Assembly (NCBI GenBank): GCA_946807835.1
Contig: OX327686.1
Coordinates: 12,648,001 to 12,712,000 of the forward strand
Direction: 5' to 3'
Source: Ailanthus altissimus
Taxonomy: Eukaryota > Streptophyta > Magnoliopsida > Sapindales > Simaroubaceae
DNA length: 64,000 nt
The translations under genes and the position numbers were made by a program. This document shows positions 36,524-47,520 of the stretch, one piece after another; the stretch's first letter is position 1; each line of letters starts with the position of its first letter. Below the pieces are notes generated by a model, which was not told where the DNA came from, ran no database searches, and worked only from the letters and a program-made list of their open reading frames with translations.

Positions 36524-37998
36524 TAATAAGGACATATTTATCATATATATTTTCATATTTTTATTTTAATATTTTTATTTTAATATTTTTATTTTAATAT
36601 TTTATTATTTTATGAGAATAGATGGCTATTTATGAGTATTATTGTTATTTATATGGACTTGAACGAAATTTAAAAAAAGAATGCAAAAGGAGCAAAAATA
36701 GGGACAAAAATGCAAAGTTTTCAAAATATGGACCTGTCGCCCCAGTGCCACAAGGATTTTCGCCCCAGCGCTGGAACAGTGATCAAAATAAGAAAATAAG
36801 AAAAAATGACTTGTTAAGACGCGGACTGATGCTGCAACGCCATATCACCACCTCGTCAGTGATAGGCCATCGCTCTAGTGCCAACACCTCATTGCTTCAG
36901 CGGTGAGGCCTTTTACATGTAGCGCCCCAACGACAGCAGCATAACGCCCCAGCAGTAGTGTAAGTCTTAATCCGACGAGAATTGAGATTTTCAAGCTTAT
37001 GTCAATCCCTATAAAAGGCCACTCGTCCTTAGACTTTAAAAAGCATCCAAGAGCATCTAAGAACATCAAGACTACAGAGCACAAGTCTTAGAGAGTAATT
37101 GAAGATTAATTGAAGCAGCCATAGAGAGAGATTCAAGGCGTTCTTCAGCATTAAGAATTTCTTAGGCAACGTAATCAAGACAAATTTAATGTCGATATCG
37201 GTTTGTTATTGATTGTATCATAATTTTTTATTATTTTTACTGCTGTTCTCTTGTAGTTATGAACAAATTTTCTTTCTAGGGTTAATACTTGAACTCAATA
37301 TGTGCGCTTAATTGTCATATCTTTTTAATATTTAATAAACTTAGTTTTTTATTATTTAGATTACTTGTTCTTAATGCTGCAATATATCTAGTCAATGTAT
37401 AGTGAATGAATTGATAATATTTTTGATAAACTCGAAAGAGGAATCATAATATTTAGACCTAGGTAATTTGATGCATGATTGTAGAGTAGCATTCAATGTT
37501 GCATATGCAAGTATTAAATTAGGATAGGAATATACCTAATTGGCATGTATGATCAATAAAACTTAATCTTAATGAATCTTAATTTATTACCAGTACCATA
37601 AGAATATAAGTATTTGGTAAATTAAGGTATACTTGCATGACCTTGGAAGAGGCTTGTGAATACATTAGTGTCTTGATCAATAACAAAGACTAAGGGAATT
37701 AAATATTAGAGGATTAATAATTAGAAAGTATATTGAGAGATAGTATTGACCCTATGCTTTCTCTATATTGCTATCTTCTTAATTCTCTTTACATTGTGTC
37801 ATTACTTTTATATTTTTTACCTTCATTCTTAGATTTTTATTTTTTTGAATAATTATTAGAAAAACATAATTTTAGTACTTGGTTAAAAAGTAAGAATTAT
37901 CCATATGGGTTTGACATCTGAATTATTAAGTCCTTTTATTACTTGTATACGATAGTGTATACTTGCGCTTAATTTTAAGATATAAAAATATCGCATCA
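36524..37998 (+). repeat. 5' LTR of Athila A
   Basis: Starts TAATAAGGACATATTT (TG changed to TA) and ends TATCGCATCA. Near its start a 14-bp unit TTTTTATTTTAATA is present three times (36558-36600), where the other copies have one. A GC-rich palindrome island covers about 36735-36960 and a TATA box follows at 37008-37018. Confidence 0.92.
37008..37018 (+). promoter_or_regulatory. TATA box of the Athila A 5' LTR
   Basis: CCCTATAAAAGGCC is repeated at matching sites in the solo LTRs (48282-48292; minus strand 58022-58011), about 50 bp downstream of the palindrome island. Promoter role inferred from position and conservation. Confidence 0.6.
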
Positions 37999-38004
37999 AG
38001 TTTT

Positions 38005-38022
38005 TGGCACCGTTGCCGAGGA
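38005..38022 (+). other. Primer-binding site of Athila A
   Basis: TGGCACCGTTGCCGAGGA, two changes from the Athila-type site TGGCGCCGTTGCCGGGGA. That site is regarded as complementary to a plant tRNA-Asp 3' end. It lies six bases after the LTR end. Confidence 0.88.
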
Positions 38023-38127
38023 TCATTAACTACATTTTCGCTAATATTAATACAAATCTTACTAGTTTTTACTTCAGAATTTTTTTTATTTTTCTTAATC
38101 TAGTTTTACTTTCTTTCTTACAAGGAC

Positions 38128-39085
38128 ATGCGAAGATCGAAAAGTAAAAACTTGATTGCTTTTGATCTAGAAATTGATAGAACCTTACGAAGAATTAAAA
38201 GAGAGAAAAATCTAGTTAACACCATGGAAAATAAATTACCAATTGCACCCAATAATGAAGCAAGACCACTAAGGGAATATGTTATTCCCCTAGTCAATGG
38301 AATCCATTCAAGCATTCAAGGACCAATTGTTCAAGCTAACAACTTCGAGATTAAGCCAAGCACGATTCAAATGCTCAAGGATTCAGTACAATTTAGTGGA
38401 TTGCCCAATGATGATCCAAACATGCACATCATCAACTTCTTGGAGATATGTGGCACAATGAAGTACAATGGAGTATCCGATGATGCAATCTGACTAACAT
38501 TGTTTCCCTTTTCCTTGAGAGACAAAGCAAAAAGCTAGCTACTATCACTTCTATTTGGATCCATAGCTACATGGGATGATCTTGCACAAAAGTTCCCCGT
38601 CAAATTCTTTCCACCTGCTAAAACTGCCAATATGAGGAATGACATCACATTATTTCTACAACTAGATGGAGAATCTCATTATGAAGCATGGGAGAGATAC
38701 AAAGATATGCAAAGAAAATGTCCTCATCATAGAGTTCCAACATGGTTGCTTGTACAAATATTCTACAATGGATTAGCTGATCAATTTAAAACAATAGTAG
38801 ATGTTGCAGCTGGAGGAGCACTCATGAACAAATTCACTGATGAAACTTATGATCTAATAGATGAGATGGCATCCAATGCTTATAAATGGCCCACTAAAAG
38901 ATCAACCACAAGAAAGATTGTTGGACTGCATGAAGTAGACACATTGACCACATTATCTGCTCAAGTAAATCTACTAACCAAACAATTAAGCAACTTACGA
39001 GTTAATATCGTCAAGAGTCAACCCATCACTTGTGATTTCTGTGGAGACAACCACGCTAACAGGCAATGCATGGAAACAACATAAT
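38128..39085 (+). pseudogene. Athila A gag
   Basis: From ATG 38128 the frame reads MRRSKSKNLIAFDLEIDRTL, then EIKPSTIQMLKDSVQFSGL and NDDPNMHIINFLEI. The retrotransposon gag core is LTLFPFSLRDKAK, ATWDDLAQKF and YEAWERYKDMQRKCPHHRVPTW. A CCHC knuckle CDFCGDNHANRQC lies near 39029-39067. Stops at 38491 (TGA) and 38536 (TAG) sit where the family has Arg and Trp. The rest is in frame, so gag is two point changes from a long frame in this part. Confidence 0.92.
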
Positions 39086-40190
39086 ATATAGGAAAATTCA
39101 ACCACAACAACCCTAATTCAAACTTTTACAATCCTAGATGGAGAAATCACCCCAACTTCTCATGGAGCAACAATAATGAAGGACAGCATTCCAGAGCTCT
39201 TCCTAGCTTCCAACCGCAAATACAACAAGAGAAAAACCAAACATTGAAGACATGCTCTTACAATATATGAAGAAAACGGATACACTCTTTCAAAGTCAAG
39301 CAGCTTCATTTAGAACCTTGGAGAATCAAATAAGATAACTCATGGCAGCAATGAACAATCGCCCTCCAGGAACCTTACCAATCAACACTGAAGTCAACCC
39401 AAAAAAAGAACACTATAAAGCTGTCACACTAAGAAGCGAAAAAGAATTACAAAATAACATGACTTCAACACAAAAAGCGCAAGCACATGAAGAAGAAAAG
39501 ATCACACAAAAGAAAGATGAAACCTCAACAAAGCAGGAAGAAAATAATATACAACCACCAAAGGAGCCAACATACCATCATCCACCACTATTCCCTCAAA
39601 GGCTACAAAAGCAAAAAATAGATAAGCAATTTTCCAAATTCCTTGAAATTTTTAAGAAATTACACATTAATCTTCCTTTTGTAGATGCACTAGAGCAAAT
39701 ACTGAGTTATGTGAAATTCATGCAAGATATTCTATCAAGAAAAAGGAGAATAGATGACTTTGAAACCATAGCATTAATAGAGGAATGTAGTGCCATCCTA
39801 AAGAAAAAGCTATCTTTAAAGCTCAAAGATCCGGAAGCTTCACCATACCATGCAAGATTGGGAACTATGACTTTGAAAAAGCACTATGTAACCTCAAAGC
39901 CAGCATAAACCTCATGCGATTAAGTATTTACAATAAACTGGGATTGGGAGAAGTTAAGCCAACAAATATCACACTCCAACTAGCAGATCGCTCTCTCATA
40001 TATCCTATGGGAATCATTGAGGATGTCCAAGTTAAAGTTGATAAATTCATCTTCCCAGCCGACTTCATTATACTAGACATAGAGGAAGATCGTGAAATCT
40101 CTATCATCCTAGGTCGGCCTTTCTTAGCTACTGGAAGAACATTAATAGATTTCAAAAAAAAAAGAACTCACCATGAGAGTTCAAAATGAA
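39086..40190 (+). pseudogene. Athila A gag-pol junction and protease
   Basis: Pro/Asn-rich text after the zinc knuckle leads, after an in-frame stop, to AVTLRSEKELQ near 39417 (the conserved gag-pol junction of Athila). A Lys/Glu-rich linker, FPQRLQKQKIDKQFSKFLEIF near 39590 and the protease near 39860-40165 follow. The active-site region reads [15 protein letters not shown], where the lineage has Asp and Gly (DLGAS type). So the catalytic Asp is Asn and the Gly is Lys. A frameshift near 39850-39910 splits this from [25 protein letters not shown] and [16 protein letters not shown]. Confidence 0.88.
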
Positions 40191-41340
40191 GAAGTGGCCT
40201 TTAATCTTTTCAAAGCTATGAAGTTCCCCAATGACATCGATGACAATTTAAGCCATGATGAAATAGATCAAGAGGTACACAAAGTCTTCAGCATTCATTC
40301 CATTCAAGATCACTTAGAAAAAACCATTATCAATGAAGAACAAGTAAAGAATCATGATGCAAATGAGTATATGAGCACACTTACCAAAATGCTAAGGTAT
40401 GAACTTTCTAGACCCAACTTTGAATCATTGGATAGACCCATAACTCTAGAGGTATGTACTAAACCTTCTATACAAGAACCACTTAAGCTAGACCTTAAAT
40501 ATCTTCAAAGCCATCTAAGGTACGCATTCCTGGGCAACCCTTCTACTCTTTCAGTTATTATTTTTAATGATCTTAATGAGCAACGGGAAGATATACTTTT
40601 GAGAATTTTAAGAGAGCACAAATCTGTCATAGGATGGATTATCGTTGATACCAAAAGAATTATCCATTCTTTTTACATGCACAAGATCTTACTTGAAGAA
40701 GGACACAAGCCCACCATTGAAAAACAAATAAAGCTAAATCCAATCATGAAGTACGTAGTAAAGAAAGAGATAATCAAGTGGCTCAATGCTGGAATCATCT
40801 ATCCAATATTTGATAGTTCGTGGGTAAGCTCGGTCTAATGTGTACCAAAAAAGGGAAGATTCACAGTGATCACCAATGACAACAATGAATTGATACCAAC
40901 ACATACCGTCACAGGCTGGAGAATATGCATGGACTATCGCAAACTCAATGAAGCCATAAGAAAATATCACTTTCTACTACTCACTTTCTACTACCTTTCA
41001 TTGACCAAATGCTCGATCGACTTGTTAGACATAAATATTACTACTTCCTAGATGGATATTCTAGCTACAATCAAATAGCTATAGCTCCTAAAGATCAAGA
41101 GAAGACCGCCTTCATATATTCATACGGAACATTTGCTTTTAGAAGAATGCCATTCGGACTTTGCAATGCACCAACTACCTTTCAAAGATGTATCATGACA
41201 ATCTTCTTCAACATAGTAGAAGATTTCCTAGAGGTATTTATGGATGATTTTTTTTAGTTTTTAGGGATTCTTTTAATCAATGCCTAGAAAACTTGGCTTA
41301 TGTATTGAAAAGATGTGAGGAGACAAATCTGGTACTAAAT
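40173..41340 (+). pseudogene. Athila A reverse transcriptase
   Basis: LDLKYLQSHLRYAFLGN near 40490, REHKSVIGW near 40615 and MHKILLEEGHKPTIEKQIKLNP near 40680 precede the palm domain. That domain has GWRICMDYRKLNEA near 40914, YYFLDGYSSYNQIAIAPKDQEKTAF near 41035, FRRMPFGLCNAPTTFQRC near 41135, and the active site FMDD at 41237-41248, both Asp kept. A TAA replaces Gln at 40836. A 14-bp tandem duplication at 40968-40995 shifts the frame just before the palm. A run of T after FMDD ends the frame at 41257. Confidence 0.92.
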
Positions 41341-42200
41341 TTAGGAGAAATGTCATTTCATGGTCAAAGAAGGCATTATTTTAGGACACAAAATTTATGC
41401 TAAAAAGATAGAAGTTGACAAGGCAAAAATCGACACTATGAAAAAACTGCCACCCCTCACCAATGTCAAAGGGGTTAGGAGCGTTCTGGGCCATGCAGAA
41501 TTCTATAGAAGATTCATTAAAGACTTCTCAACAATCTTCAAACCCCTTTACAACCTTCTTGAGAAAGATGTGCAGTTTAATTTTAATCAAAATTGCCTAC
41601 AAGCTTTTGAAATATTAAAGAAGAAACTCACAACTGCTTTCGTCATCATCACTCCTGACTAGAGTATCCCATTTGAACTCATGTATGATGCTAGCGATAC
41701 AGCCATAGGAGCAGTACTAGGCCAAAGAAGAAACAAGGTTTTTCACTCTATCTATTATGCCAGCAAACCTTGAATGAAGCATATGATAACTACACAACCA
41801 CAGAAAAAGAACTATTAGTAGTAGTGTTTTCCTTTGATAAGTTTTGATCTTATCTCATTAGTGTAAAAGTAACGGTTTACACTGATCATATTGCCATCAA
41901 ATACTTGCTTACCAAGAAGGATGCAAAACCAAGATTAATTAAGTAGGTATTATTGCTGCAAGAGTTTGATTTAGAAGTCAATGATCGAAAGAGCATTAAG
42001 AATCAAGTTGCTGACGACCTCTCACAATTAGAAGTAATATACAACAAAGAGATGTCCATCAACGAAATATTTTTAGACGAACAATTACTGACAGCTCAAC
42101 ATTTAAAGGTACCTTGGTATGCTAACTTTACCAATTTTCTTGTTAGTGGTATTTTTCCTCGTAGAAAAAGAAAAGGTTCTTACATGACGTGAAGTTCTAT
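41341..42200 (+). pseudogene. Athila A RT connection and RNase H
   Basis: MVKEGIILGHKIYAKKIEVDKAKID near 41360, then GVRSVLGHAEFYRRFIKDFS near 41472 are the thumb/connection of gypsy reverse transcriptase. RNase H follows: MYDASDTAIGAVLGQRR near 41680 (first catalytic Asp present), then a frameshifted TEKELL-like stretch near 41805 and [19 protein letters not shown] near 41880. One TAG at 41660 and a short deletion near 41770 break the frame. Confidence 0.88.
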
Positions 42201-43370
42201 TATTGGGATGATTATTTTTTATTCAAGCAATGTGCTGATCAAATCATAAGATGATGTATCCCATATGAACGATTGAAAACATTCTTCACTATTGTCATGA
42301 AAGCAAATATGGAGAAAATTTTAGAAGCAATAAAACAACTACTAAAGTTTTGCAAAGTGGATTTTACTAGCCCATCCTATCTAAAGATGCATACCTCTAC
42401 ACCAGCAAATGTGATAAATGCCAAAGGGTAGGGACCATTTCAAAAAAATAAGAGATGCCACTTCAAGGCATTCTAGAGGTCGAAATATTTGATGTATGGG
42501 GAATTAATTTCATGGGACCATTCCCACCATCAAATGGACAAAAATATATCTTGGTAGCTGTTGACTATGTTTCAAAATGGGTAAAAGCAATAGCACTTCC
42601 AACAAACGATGCCAAGATGGCACTTAAATTTCTTTGCAAGAATATCTTCACAAGATATGGTACTCCTCGAGCAATCATCAGTGATGAAAGGTCACACTTC
42701 TACAACAAATACGTGTCTACCCTTCTACATAAATATAGGGTCAAACATAAAATTGTCATAGCATATCACCCTCAGACAAGTGGACAAGTTGAAGTATCAA
42801 ATAGAGAAATCAAACGAATCTTGGAGAAAATGGTACAACCGAGCCGAAAAGACTGGGCTTCAAAATTAGATGATGCATTATAGACATATCGTACAACTTA
42901 CAAGACACCCATCGAGATGTCTCTTTATCGACTCATTTCTAGTAAAGCTTGTCATCTCCCAGTATAACTTAAGCATAGAGCATATTGGGCTATCAAAGCC
43001 CTAAACTTTAATTCACTAACAACTGGAGATAAAAGATTACTTCAACTCAATGCTATGGATGAATTTTGACTTCAAGCTTACAAGAATGCTAAGCTTTACA
43101 AAGAAAAGACCAAACGATGGCATGATCAAAGGATAAGCTCCTGGAACTTTTAAACGAGGACAACAGGTATTACTATATAACTTAAGATTGAAACTTTTTC
43201 CAGGGAAGCTAAAATCAAGATGGTCCAGACCTTTTCGAGTACTCAAAGTATATTTGCATGGAGTTATAGAGTTAGTAAACACAAAGACCAATCAACCCTT
43301 CAAAGTCAATGGAAAACGAGTAAAGAATTATTGGAGAGGAGATTTCGATCATCAATAATCCTCAATCACC
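42201..43370 (+). pseudogene. Athila A integrase
   Basis: A degraded zinc-binding region (42200-42450) is followed by [19 protein letters not shown] near 42485. The lineage has Asp in WGID, here AAT (Asn). [14 protein letters not shown] and [13 protein letters not shown] (second Asp kept) follow, then [21 protein letters not shown] (Glu kept). The C-terminal part (WHDQRISSW, FSREAKIKMVQTF) is frameshifted. Loss of the first acid of D,D-35-E alone would abolish integration. Confidence 0.9.
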
Positions 43371-43419
43371 ATAAAAAAAAAAAGTCCTAAAGTAGCATCA
43401 TGTCAAGCCGATGACGTTA

Positions 43420-44025
43420 AATCAAGTGCTACCTGGGAGGCAACCCAAGGTAAGTATTATTATTATTATTTAATATTTATTTTATCTGTTAAAAAAAAAG
43501 AAGGGTTCAGCGCTGCAGCGAGAGAATTCAGCGAAGTAGCGATAGAAATTTTGAGTCAATACCGCCCTGTGGTACACACTCTACCGTGCCAACGGGAATT
43601 CTAGTAAGCATCCAAAAACTAACCTCTACCGCTAAGGTGACAGACCATTATTGCATCAGTGCCAGTACATAGCTCCAACGATAGAAACTTAGTGCTACAA
43701 TGAAAGTTCAAAATGGATTCCAACCGTTGCTTCAGTTCAACGCACCCGCAATACAAGGCACATCGCCCCAGCGCCAGAACAATTACAAAAAATTAATGAA
43801 GTACATCATAGCTCTGGAGCGACATAAAGATTATTGCCTCAACGATACATGTCACTAGCGCGATAAGGCTCATACCGCGGCAGCATTATAACGAGTTCAA
43901 AAATAAAAAGAACGAGAAACAAGTAAAAGATCCACACCAATTTCCTTATAAATTTTCACCTACTGTTTTCTTTGTGATTCAGTCTTAGTGAAGAACAATC
44001 CACGGCTCCAAAAAAGTAATGTACT
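43420..44025 (+). other. Athila A spacer with GC-rich palindromic words
   Basis: Non-coding. After GCTACCTGGGAGGCAACCCA, common behind Athila pol, the segment 43500-43880 is studded with words like CAGCGCTGCAGCG, TACCGCCCTGTGGTA, ACCGTGCCAACGG and CATCGCCCCAGCGCC. These resemble the palindromes of the LTR island. Placement inside the element rather than only in the LTR is notable. Confidence 0.6.
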
Positions 44026-44870
44026 ATAGCAAGCAGTAGTAGTGCTTACGATGTTACTCGGTTCACTTCAACCAAAACACAAGCCGGATATACTGACATA
44101 GTTCTCAAAAAAGAATTTATCATAGAAAGAGATTTTGATTTAACAAACCTGAATATTCCAAGTATCGAGGACATGATTCGAGAGTGTCATTGGGAACAAT
44201 TCTGCACATAACTAGGGTACAACATAGTTCCCATTGTACAGAGTTCTACGCCAATGCAAATGAACTAAACAACTATGGGCGGGTATTTTGGTTTACCAAC
44301 AAAGATTGAAGACAATATGGTAGAACTCAGAGATCACCCAAATTACGAGAAGATCATCCCTACCTTATGTACACCGGGTACACAATGGTATGTAATCAAC
44401 GATCTACCCATGACATTCATGTCTCGCCATATGCATTTAGAAGTTAAAGCCTGGTATAGCTTCCTTATAGCAAGACTCATGCCGATCTCTCACACTAGTG
44501 ACATCACCAAACTCCGCGCCATCTACCTGTTTACCATCATGACACATCGACCAATCAACATTGGTAAGATCATTTACGCGGAAATTATGGCATGTTCTCG
44601 CCTTAATAGCTGATTAGTTTTTACTTTCTTGATTACAGCTTTATGCCACGAGCCAGTGTCACTTGGGACCAGCGAGAGGAACAACACGCTCCAGCTGCCG
44701 TTATATCTACTCCTATCATTCACCAGATGATTCTTGCTAACTTGCCCTCTTTTTAGGCCCCCTGTCATCCTGCTGCTACCGTTCACCCTTTACCTATCTA
44801 TGTGCGCTTAGCTCAACTGGAGGCTAGCATGACTCGCATAAGCATACGGCTAATGCTACTTGAAGGTATT
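44026..44870 (+). pseudogene. Athila A third ORF (plant transposon protein, Transposase_32-like)
   Basis: Readable text: KEFIIERDFDLTNLNIPSIEDMI near 44115, then GYFGLPTKIEDNM near 44280. The conserved block LCTPGTQWYVINDLPMTFMSRHMHLEVKAWYSFLIARLMPISHTSDITKLRAIYLFTIMTHRPINIGKII spans about 44365-44575. It matches the 'putative plant transposon protein' domain carried 3' of pol in Athila elements. Two TAA stops (44208 and 44264) precede the longest frame (44275-44613). An acceptor-like TTTCTTGATTACAG at 44625-44638 suggests splicing to a second exon (LCHEP...). The true function of this protein in the lineage is not established; it is not clearly an envelope. Confidence 0.8.
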
Positions 44871-46469
44871 TAATCCAATGGACCCAAGCTACTACCACAT
44901 CCTTTAGGATTGATCCTTCGACTCTACCACAGCCTCCGGTGATTTTCTCACCTCCACTATCGCTAGACGTTGATTTTGAGAACCTTCTTTTTTACCCTAA
45001 CAATTTTGGATGACTAGTTTCATAAGGAAGTATCTTAATTTCTATTCTTTCTTTACATGAGGGCCATGTTTCATTTTAAATATGGGGGGAATATGTAGTG
45101 TTGCTCTTTATGTTTAGTGCTGCTTCGTATATTTTATTTATTACCTTTTGTTAATAAAAAAAAGTAAGTAATGAAGTCATATTTTTATTTCTTATGTATT
45201 TCTTCGTTGATTTCTATTAGGTTTTGTTAAGATGATTATTAGTCTATGGTAAGAAAAAAAAATATACATAGCTGAAATTATTGTTCACAAATCCCTAAGG
45301 AATGATAGATACTTGAGACAATTTTTGTTATCTAAGTTTAGGAACAAGTTCGACCTTATTTATAATCACCATTATTTATTTTATCACTTTATAAGCATGA
45401 ATAGTTATAACTATTACTTATAGAAACCTATACTTTAGAGAGTACACTCAAGTCTCGAAGACCAATACTCTAGAACTTGTCTTTAATTACTACTTAATGC
45501 AAAATCCTAGGAAACACATGAATAGAGAAATGACATTAGGCCGTTTTTGGACCAATTGAGCATTTTTAACCTACCTTTTAATTGTATATTTATCTCTAGT
45601 ACCTTATTTTGAGCCTAATTACCCATTCTTTGGTTTAACCACATTATAAGCCCAGGACTTAAAGTTTACTTATCCAAAATTTACCCGTAACACCATAAAC
45701 CTTGCATTTACTTAGAAATAGTCTTGAAAGGAAAATGTTGTGGTGATATGAGAAAAATAAGTTTGGGTGGTATTTTTCAATCTAAGTTTGGGGGTATTCA
45801 AAAAAAGAAGAAGGAAAAAAAATTCAAAGAAAAAAAACGAGAGAAAAATACCCCCAGCTTAAGAAAAAGAAGAAATTCTTTGAAAAATAAAGGTTGAAAA
45901 GAAATATGGGAAACACAATAAGTTTAGGGAAGAGATAATACAAGGAAATGAAATATCAAGAGGTTTTTAGGTAAAGCCTAAGTGTTTATGGTGTGCCTTA
46001 ACCTAAATTGTTTATCCTTTTATCCTACCTTGACCCTAACCTTACGTTATAAGCTAAGTAAAGTTCTAAATAGATCCATAGACATGTGATTTTCTACATT
46101 AGTGGAAAGCGGGAATAAAACAAGCCTATGAAAGTGTCATTATACAAACAAACGCCGAGACATCATCTTTCATGTACAAACTAAAGTATAAAGTAAATCA
46201 AAGTATGGTTTTAGCTATTGCTTGCTGCTTGCACACACACACATGGCGATTGTCTATGAGGAAGAATGAGAGACTGTTAATAGCTATTTATCTACCTTAA
46301 GGATTTGTGCATTTAAATAGCTTTTGAGACAATGATTTTGATCATCTTACTAATCTAGCATATTTTGTTTTGTTTGTTTATTATTTAAGTCAAGTACAAC
46401 CCTTTGTTTTTCTCTCTTGATTTTATTTTATTGCTTGGGGACAAGTAAGTGTTTAAGTTTGAGAGAATT
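44871..46469 (+). other. Athila A 3' non-coding region
   Basis: No gene. It contains purine-rich words (tatggggggaa near 45085, gtttgggggtatt near 45783) resembling polypurine tracts, an A/G-rich stretch 45795-45915, and a short CA run near 46232. It ends in GTTTGAGAGAATT before the 3' LTR, probably the polypurine tract. Confidence 0.65.
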
Positions 46470-47520
46470 TGATAAGGGCATATTTATCATATATTTTCTC
46501 ATATTTTTATTTTGTTATTTTATTATTTTATGAGAATATATAGCTATTTATAAGGATTATTGTTATTTATAGGGACTTGAACAAAATTTAAAGAGCACCC
46601 AAGAGCATCCAAGAACATCAAGAATACAGAGCACAAGTCTTAAATAGTAATTGAAAATTAATTGAAGCAGTCATAGAGAGAGATTTAAGGCGTCTTAGCA
46701 GAAAAATTAAGACAAATTTGACATCTATATCGGTTGCTATTGATTGTATCATGATTTATTATTATTTTTACTGCTGTTCTCTTGTAGCTATGAGCTAAAC
46801 TTATTTTCTAGGGTTAATACTTGAACTCAATATTTGTGCTTAATTGCCATATCTTTAGAATATTTAATAAACTTAGTTCTTTAATATTCAAATTACTTGA
46901 TCTTAATGCTTCAATATATCTAGTCAATATATAGTGAATGAATTGGTAATAATTTTGATAAACTCAGAAGAGGAATCATAATATTTAGACCTAGGTAATT
47001 TGATGTATGATTGTAGAGTAGCATTCAATGTTTCATATGCAAGTTTCAAATTAAGATAGGAATATACTTAATTGGCATGTATGATCAATAAGACTTAATC
47101 TTAATTTATTACAAGTATCATAAGAATATAGATATTTGGTAAATTAAGGTATACTTGCATGACCTTGGAAGAGGCTTATGAATACATTAGTGTCTTGATC
47201 AATAACAAAGACTAAGAGAATTAAATATTAAAGGATTAATCATTAAAAAGCATATTGAGAGATAGTATTGACCCTAGGTTTTCTCGATATTACTATCTTC
47301 CTAATTCTCTTTATATTGTGTCATTACTTTTTTTTTTCTACCTTCATTCTTAAATTTTTATTTTTTTTGAATAATTATTAGAAAGACATTATTTTAGTAC
47401 TTAGTTAAAAAGTAAAGATTATCCCTGTGGGTTCGACATCCGACTTATTAAGTCATTTTATTACTTGTATATGATAGTGTATACTTGCGCTTAATTTTAA
47501 GATATAGAAATATCGCATCA
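46470..47520 (+). repeat. Middle LTR of the Athila array (3' LTR of Athila A, 5' LTR of the next copy)
   Basis: Starts TGATAAGGGCATATTTATC, ends TATCGCATCA. It lacks about 400 bp present in 36524-37998: the join at about 46590 links GGACTTGAACAAAATTTAAA to GAGCACCCAAGAGCATCC, with tttaaa at both deletion edges. The lost part includes the whole palindrome island and the TATA box. A smaller deletion is near 46692. Confidence 0.9.

Larger units (their letters stand above)
36524..47520 (+). mobile_element. Athila A: full-length Athila-lineage gypsy retrotransposon, defective
   Basis: LTRs at 36524-37998 and 46470-47520 enclose primer site, gag, protease, reverse transcriptase, RNase H, integrase, then a long 3' part with an extra ORF of Transposase_32 type, the usual Athila plan. 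A polypurine-like stretch (TTTGAGAGAATT) precedes the 3' LTR. To the right the 3' LTR runs straight into a second primer site and gag instead of flanking DNA, so the left flank (CTCAT) has no partner. Protease and integrase catalytic residues are changed and several stops are present. Confidence 0.92.

Noticed and set aside
36875..37084. 69-codon minus-strand frame
   Set aside because: It is the antisense of the Athila LTR island, the same by-product as in the solo LTR at 57033-58521.
44026..44870. Retroviral-type envelope gene in Athila A
   Set aside because: The readable part matches the plant transposon protein (Transposase_32) domain; I see no signal peptide, cleavage site or transmembrane anchor, so I do not call it an envelope.
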